Position numbers and translations under genes: made by a program. DNA of 64,000 nucleotides from Pycnopodia helianthoides (taxonomy: Eukaryota; Echinodermata; Asteroidea; Forcipulatida; Asteriidae), in the NCBI GenBank assembly GCA_032158295.1, contig CM063246.1, positions 20,598,135 to 20,662,134 of the forward strand, read 5' to 3'. This document shows, one piece after another, positions 52,601-61,600 of this stretch (its first letter is position 1; each line of letters starts with the position of its first letter). The notes under the pieces were generated by a model that worked only from the letters and a program-made list of their open reading frames with translations, was not told the DNA's origin and did no database searches.

Positions 52601-55600
52601 ATGCAAGAATGCCTGGCGGTACAATCATGAAGTCCATGACAGGGTTCGAGGTGTTCTACAGGAGAGGAAAAATGATAATACTAGTTTTTTATCAAGCTGC
52701 CTTCCACTATTATTAACCCTGTTTACCAGACCCTAAGCATTGGCTGAAACTATGTCGAATCCTTAAGAGTATGCAGCACCGGCAGCACCGGCAGCTAATT
52801 GGGGGCACAGGTTGCAAATTATCTACATCAACAATCTTAACACTCAAAGATATCCATATACTCCCGGGTGATGGAAAGCATTAATGGTTAAATGTCTTGC
52901 TGTTGGACACAAGTGGCACACTCCAGTGACTCAAATATTTTTGATAATAAAATGTGAAGAATAAGGAAAAACAAAACTTCCGTAGCGTCTTCCATGCTTC
53001 TTGGAAGCAAGCCTCTTTATCAATGCACTGCATACCCTTGGCAAGAGTAACTCTTACAAAAGCAGAGATTCCATGATTGTTGACATAAGGGTGTTTCTGG
53101 ATATGCAAGGAAGTTTTGCTTGAATATAACTATGCATTATCTGCCAACAAAAGATAGAGCAGAAAATGTTTCCAGTCCCTTTCTTTCCTTATTTACATGG
53201 ATGTAATGACGAAAATAATTTCAAGGACTCACCGTGAATCCCAGTTTCTTGTAGTCGTTATTGGCCGACGTGGATGTTTTCCTGATGTCGCCGTGGGAAC
53301 CGAAGGCAATCATTCTGAGATCAATAATGTTCTCTCGGTGTTTCTGGTGTAGGCAAAAAAACACATCAAGATTTGCAATGAAAATGTGACAGTCTGTTTT
53401 TGTCAGAGCCACATCAACTTTAAACAGCGGTGGGAATATACGAAAATGAAAAATTCTGAAAATTTGATACTAATATCCTCTTGGTCTGGAGAAGGAAGCT
53501 TCCTGAAGAAATAGGATGTTATATTTTAGAGGTTTATCGACCCTCTACATCACCACTAAAAGAAATTTACAGGTTTGATAAGTTTTTTTTTATCCAAAAA
53601 CTTCCAATGACGTCACATTTAAAATGCGAGTCTGTACATTTTGATATTGGGATTTTCTTTAGTTCGTTTCTGAATTTCCCTGATATTCAATCAAAAAGGC
53701 ATTGAATTTGATTGAACGACGAATGAAAAATTTCTGTGTGGATTGTTCAGACCCATTTATTGTTGACATCCGATGGCATCATGTTTCATATTTCGCTCAA
53801 ATAAAATGATATTTCACACCATTTCAACACGAAATTAGAGACTTTTTTTCCCACTTGCATATCTATCTATTACTACTAAGAATTGACGCTACTCGAGCCA
53901 AACTGGACTCAGTAAGACAGGAGCAGCGTTTTTTTTTTAAGTGCATAACAAAACTGAACTTAGAGCTCTTTATCACTGAACTGGTTGCTGTGTCTACTGT
54001 GTGAGCCTTTTACCTCATTGCCAAGGTCAATCTTGGTGTTCATCTTCTTCTCCAGTAGGTTAAAGGTTAACTGCTGGAAGACGTACAGCTGGTGCTGCAT
54101 CTCCGTCCCTATATTTTGAGATCGGACAACTTTCTAAGAAGAAAAAACAACACACACAAAACATTGGTGAAAAAGAAACAAAAAGTATACAAATAACACA
54201 TGACAATGAATGAAAATTAGTTTATGAATCAAAGACAATCAATAACTATTTGAAATTCTAACTTACTGAAGTGGGTGAAAAAAAGAGCAAACCAATATGA
54301 GGGCATTTCAGCAGCCAAAAAGAGGCTTGTATTGAAGTGACCAAAGACAAAAACATACAAACATAATGACATTAAAAGTAGGGTCATACTTTGGGACTTA
54401 CCCCTAAAAATGCGGGCAATTTCTATTTAGAAAGACTCCTTTTTATAAAGATGGTAATGGCAGTAAACATCCTGCGAAATTATTTTGTGTGAAGTGCCCC
54501 GCCGTTGATTAGAAATCCACAAAAGTATGTCAACAAATTTGAATCTCCAAAACTCAACTCAAGGCGAGTTTTGAAGATTCAAATTTCCACTGTGTCCGTT
54601 CGTAAATGCTGCGGCCAGAGATGTGGTTGGTACCTGCTGTCACCTGGTAAACGTGGATGAATTTGGCGTTCTTGATGGGAATGCTGTGAAAGTTTTTTTG
54701 CCGTTTTCTCAATAAGTAGGCACCGTATTCAGCTGAAACTTTCACAGTTGACTTTTATTGTATCTTTATTGATCATTTGTCCTACAATCAGCATTATTTT
54801 GACAAAAAAACAATCTATGACCCTACCTCTAGGCAGAACTTGACACTTTGGTTTAAACTAAAATGAATAAACATGTTATTTACCTCCATGATGACTGTCC
54901 TGATTTCCTTAGAAGATAACGAATCTTCAAGTTTCTGCAAAGACAACATCAACTTTGTTAACAATCTTAATAAACAAAGTTTAAGTTTATAAGTTCCATT
55001 AATAAACACCTTGGAGAGTTTATGCACTCTGATTGGTCGAAGACTGGTCACGCGGGGGGTGTATTAACATGTGATACAAAGACCGGCTCAGTGAGCTAGC
55101 GAATAAATGGCCCCTAAACAAGCACATTGTTGTGTAAAATCCTATGCACTATGTGCTTGTTGCGCGGGAAACTACTGGTATCAAATCAACTCATTTCTTT
55201 GTGCGTTTTTTTTTTATAATATTTTTATTTTGAGCAGGACAGATGGTGCCGCATGCAGGCACATTCCACGCGTAGTCGTGAACACGCAGACAATGTATCA
55301 TTTTAAGGTAGCTGGTATGCACATGAAACCAACATAATGCAAAGTCATAGTCTGGTTCTTGAAAACATGTATAAACAGTTAATCATCTATAAGAGATTAG
55401 GTACCACACACAAGTTTGAACAGCCAAAGAGTTGGCCCTTGAACATGAGTACAACATTTCTAAAAAAAAATGGCGAAAGAAAAATCACAAATTCTGAAGA
55501 TTTTGCTCCTGGATTATGTGATTCATACAGTCTGGGTGGTTCTGCACACACAAAAGACCGAAGTAGCAGCACCAATTCTACAAAGGCACTGCTAGGTACG

Positions 55601-58600
55601 ACCAGTACCTGATCTAGACTGCTGAATTCTGATAGAAAATTTTTTGTTTTACCTTTTTACGCTCCTCCGGGGCTCTCAGGCAGAGGGCGTTCATCAGGGC
55701 CAGGCAATATTGCTGAATTACTGGATGCTTGTTGCTGAAGAAAAAAAACCACACACACAAATTTCAAACGAAACCACAAAAAGGTTGTTTGACATAATAT
55801 TTGATTGAAAGCACTTTCCAAATTTACAAACATTTCTTCTAATTCACTCAGTTATAAGCACAGGCATGCAACTGTAACTTCACCAAAAAAGAGGAAATTA
55901 CAAAATTGCAATGATTTTGTACAGTATTTTTCAATTTTGAATGGTAAAACTGAAATAAAAAAAGAGGAAATCAGCTGATCCGAGGAAAAGTTGCATGCCT
56001 GTAAACAACTACGTTTCAGTTCAACAATAAAAAAAACTTCAAATTAAACCAAAAAAAGGTCAATGAATATCTCAGACGTCACACGAGTCATTTGAGATTT
56101 CCCTTGGTATTCACGAAGCAGTTTAGCATGCAGCAGGCGAGGAACTTCAAGTTCAAAGAGGCAACTGATGTCATGCTGTGTTGCCCTTGATTTTGCCCGA
56201 CCTTTGTGCCCTTTCCGAATAACCCTGTAAAACATTTTCTAATTGAAGTGCCCTTTAGCAAAGATGACAGTCCGGCCAGGCCTGATACTGGCAAAGTTCA
56301 AATACTCTACAATTTAGAGGGGGATTGGCGACAAGTGAAGGGGGGGGGAGCTATATTTTTGGGGAAACTGAATGTCTAATTTAAATTTAAATGTCTGATT
56401 AAATTAATCATCAAGTGCAATGTAGAGAGTGTTTTGTCGCGCAAAGTTTGTTAAACGGAGATAATAATGTCATGTGTCAACAGCAGAGCTGCCAACATTT
56501 GCACTTTGCAATCAGGGAGATTTTGTAAACACTCAGGGAGATATTTAGAATTACATTCAACATAATAGTTCCACAATCAGGGAGACTTTCAAGTTCGTTC
56601 ATCAGAATTTCTGCAGAATTGCAGAATCAGGGCGAGTTGGTAGCTCTGCACAGTGTGCACAAACCCAAATTTGCTCCACATGTTTTTTAAAATGGCGAAC
56701 ATAGTGTGTGAGTGTGGCGGGGGAAGGAAGGGGATATGTGGTAAACTTGTGGGGGGATGTTGGACAACTGGGGAGATGGTGGTGTTGGCAAACTGGAGTG
56801 GGTGAGGGGGGCATGAATATGTTGGAAAAGTGCCGTGTTGTTGAAGTATTGAACAAACTTAAATTCAATCCGTGTGATAAATGCCCAAACCATGCAATTT
56901 CTTCACTATCAAAGTAACTCGCCACACTTTCAGCTTGCCAATAAATTTACACAGGTTCTGGAACATGTACAGCCATTTCACCCAACTTTATGCAACTGCA
57001 TAAAAATTCACTTGCACATTATTCATTGCGGATGTTCAGCCCTTCGCAATAAGATGTGGCCCAAGTGGACTTAAGCAGTTGCGTAAAGTTGCGTGAAATC
57101 GGCTGCTGCTTTCTTGACCGACTGACCCTAATCAATACTGTGGTGGAGCCATCTTGGTTATCATATCATTCAACTCAATGTCACCGAATTGAGCCCGACT
57201 CGTGCTGCATGAAGACTGACCACTCCATTAGCTTTTTTCCCATGAAAAATGCTAATCATATTCACGCATGCATACAGACACTATTGGTTGGCAAAGGCCA
57301 TAGAGTTGTGCACTAGGCAGATGCACAAAGGCGTGTGCGTCACGCCACCATCAGCCCCATACAAAAAGTTGTGGATGTCCCGTTATCTTGCCCACCAGTC
57401 AGTTAACAAATCTGCACGATGTGCAATTTACGTATTTCATGAGAATGGTATTTATTGTTATTTTTTTTTCTCTCGACTCCGGCTCAATGGGCATGCATGT
57501 CCGGGGCCCCATGCTCACAAGCTTTGCTTCTTAACAGATTCTTAAAAACACCGCAGTAAGAATTAATTTCTTTTTCAACCCCAATTCACCTAACGTTTTC
57601 ACCACAAAGAAATCTCGGCTGCACCACTTTGGGTGCAGTTCCTCCATGTGTTACTGTGCAGAGCATAATTTAGGCGACGGGTGCGCAGTCAGACGTCCAT
57701 ATCTTCACGTGCAATTTTGAATCCCAAAACTGGCAGACCATGGACAGACAGTAGCTACACATGGCAGTCAGTGAAAGGGTCATAGTATCAATGATACAAC
57801 TTGTAGATTGTTGTATTATTTTGTAACTGCTCTTGTCATTGATTGATTTTGATACTGTGGAAATAAATCAATCCTGAGCCTTGAACTTTCAACCTTGAAC
57901 CTCGAGGGCGGCTGTGAAAGTAACGCTGTCATTTTGCTCCTAACGGAGGATTGCAGCAGTCTGGTGCACATGCAGGAGATGCTTTAGTTGTTGAGCAAAA
58001 AGGGGGTCAGGGAAGCGTGCAAAATGGGCGTGACTTACACAACTGAAGGGGTTCTGGCCGAGCAGGAAGAGGAGCCACCCTTTCCGAGTGGGTGTGGGTA
58101 TTTGGACTCATACCCAGAGGATGATGGGAAGGCTTGGTAGGGGTAGGGGTAAGGGTAGGTCGAGGAGGAGGAGGAGGAGGTGATTGCGGAGGGTATAGAG
58201 GGGTTTTGTTGTGCAGGTCCCTGAGGGCAGCAAACACCACTTCTGACGTCATACACTGTTCTCGTTAATGATTGTCATTCTTGCGTTAGAACGATGACCG
58301 CTAAATAAGGCTTTCACCTTTCACTGATGCAATAGATAGGTTGCAGTATGACGTAAATCGGCCATCTTTACGGGCAGTTTAGAACAAACAGTCGTGCGTT
58401 TCGTGTGAGAACGGCGTGCAACACGCGCGCATTTCACGAAACTCATTGCAGGATTGGTCAGTGAACACGCGGCTGCGTAATAAGTTGAGCGTTTGACGCA
58501 CCTGCAAGCCAAAATGCAATTTGCCCTTAAAGATGGCGTCTACTGGGAACTATCTATACTATGAAGCACAGTACACTAACTAGTTTAACTAAACTCAATT

Positions 58601-61600
58601 CAAGTTTACATTTATTTCTGTAATCTACGTCAACAAAATCAGTGTGTTGTGATGCAAAAAAATAACTCATAGTAAGTAGTGAACATAATAAGCAGAACTA
58701 AGATCTAAAGGATATAGATTGTTTCATGAGGACTTGTTCATAATATTTTGCTTTAATCAAGTTTTGAACTGAGCTCCCAATGTTTGCCGCCTTTACAAAA
58801 AGTCTTGTTGTATTTTGTTGTGGTAACATAAACATGACAACTCACCTCTCCAGATGTGGCACAAGATTGGGGAAGGTGATTTCATTGGCAATGTTGGTGT
58901 ACAACTCCGAGCTGAACAGGAAGGCAAAAAAAAAACGTTATAAAAAATGTATCGTTTTGTTGGAATACAAAACAAATTCTACTCTAACTTTTTAAATGCT
59001 GCACCCCTGACCGCAAGTTGGAAAGCTATATAACATGAATTGTTCCGGTACTTGAGGTACTTGAGCAAGGCTTGAAATGAGTACAAAATGATTGATCGGG
59101 CTCGAAGTTAACACTGGACTGCAGGCCCAAGGCCAGCGATTCTAGCCTCGGGCCAGTAAACCCAGGACCGGACTGCATGCTCAAGGCCAGTGATTCTAGC
59201 CTAGGGCCAGTAAACTCAGGACCGGACTGCGGGCCCAAGGCCAGCGATTCTAGCCTCGGCCAGTAAACCCAGGACCGGACAAATCCGGTGGTCTCGTGTT
59301 TTTCAACTGACTAAAAGTACATGTACCTCACTGTGGAATAAAAAGTTTTAAACAATGAGGTTCAAATGTTGATTCTGCGTCAAATAAATATCTTTTTAAG
59401 AGTATCCAAGCATTAATACCATTCTCTGAGTGCTTGTTCCAATACAAAACAGTTTACATATGTTAAGAAAGTTCCTTCTCACTCGATACTGGCATTGTAA
59501 AATAAATTCTGGTCCAGTAAAAATGTTAATCTACAAGCCCTGTGGTCTTGTGGATTCCCCCCCCTAAATTCGAGCCCTGAATGATAACCAATTGCTCTGC
59601 CCCTCCCCTCAATTTCATAGAGCTCAGGATGTCCATAAAATTGCATGGGTTCTTTCAGTTTACGGTAGCCCTCAACAAAACCAAATCAAGAACTTTGAAA
59701 TTATTTTCCTTGCTTATGTCATTATTTCTCTATAAGCTGTACGACGGTATAGGGTGCAATGGCTCTTTACATTTAAATAACGTGAAATTAGTTGGGATAG
59801 TGTTGTGCAGAACTCTTTCAAAATGACACAAAAAAAACAGAGAAAGGACTGACGCAGCTCTATTGATGGAGCGGATAGAGACGTTTATCATGGTGCGGCC
59901 ATCTTGGTCAGGTGCCCTGTGTGCTCATTAGTCATTGGCAGCAAACAACATTGAAAAACGAGACTTTTGGGGCATTCAGGCCATAGCCACTACCCAAGCC
60001 ATTCATTCGGAATAAACCTGGCTTTTGGTCGAATCAAGTTGAACTAAGAGAAGAAACTTAAAGGAATTAAATCAAAGAAAAAAGTGAGAAGGAAAAACCA
60101 AAATTGCACAGCACCATGACAAAGGTCTGGAAGATGCAGCGCCAGTTTTTTTGCCAAAAGACCTACGCATTAAAACAGTGTGATTTTTTTTTCTCCAAAC
60201 AAATTTTGACAGATAATAATGTTTCAATCTAGAAAAACATAAAATACTTTTGCACACACAAAATACTTGCAAGATGCACATTCTTTGTACTGGTTGCTGC
60301 AAAAGTGCAATGAGAGAACGTGAAGGGTCAAAACACCAAATTGTATCTTTTAACCAGGTTTTCACTAACTAGTACCAATCTTTGAAAGGTTTTTTTCATT
60401 CAGTGTCTCAAATGAAATGTTGATAGCTTCCTTGGCAAAAAGAAAATATTGATTGCTATATTTCAATCAATTTTTTTGTTTACAGATTTGGCAAAAAAAT
60501 TGGTGGCGATGCATCTTTAAAGGCAATCAGCAAGTGTCTATGTCAACACCAAAATATAGATCAAAAGAAAGATCTTCATTGGTACAAAAATACACAAATA
60601 TACGGAGCCCCTACAGGGACAGGTAAAGAAAAAAACAAACTGGGAAATATATTGCAATCCTCCACATATTGTTTCATTCCTCAAAATAGTATTTCATTCC
60701 CTCAATTTAGTATTTTGTTCTCTGTAAATATTATGCTAATTGCTTTCAATATTTTGAGGGAAACAATTCATATTTTGGTTTCATCTGTTCCATTTTGTTT
60801 TTCTTTTCTGTCCCTTCAGGGGGATCTGTACAAAACAAATATCAAAAAATTAAGGAGCCTGGGCCCAATTACGTAGAGCTGTAAGGTAGAAAACGATACT
60901 ATGCTAACCAACCTGCAGGGAACCAGTCACTCACAAGGTATATTACATGGTGTTTTGGCTGGTGATCCATTTCGACTAAGTAAAACAGTTCTGTGCTAAA
61001 GGACAAGTGTGTATTTTGCAGGCTCTTTAGAACTAGTCCCTGCTTTTTCACAACAGCGAAAAAAAAGCGTGCAATTTACATAGACACAAAGGAAGTCAAG
61101 CTATGGACAAATCTTTACACTTCACGCATAAAAGTGTCCCTTTCAAAGTTAAAGGTGTGGAAGGTGAAAACCACCGAACAAAAAACATGTGAAAGTGCTA
61201 TCGTAGTATCAACTCCTTGTTTACTATTTAGTGGTTCTTTTTCCAAAGGAGATACATGTCTGGTATTTTTCTTTCGCACCGGTGAGAGTCATTACTGACG
61301 AAAAAGGTCTAGATTGAGGTTCTAAATACTGGGAGGTGCGTTGAAATGATGGCATTTCCACCTCTTGGTAACCCCTGGAATTAGAGATTTCAAGGAGCTT
61401 CCGGGAAAAAGTATTCTCTGCACTAGAGAAGTAGGTCAAATATCAATAATTTATTGATATCTGTAGAAAATAACAACTCGCTTGTTCACAAGGCATACAT
61501 TTAAAAAAAGTTTGAGATGAGATAAAAGTCTGAAATTTGTCACTCCTGCTTCCAGTCATCTCCTTTTCGATCAAACTACCCAGCAAACATTTCTTTGAAA

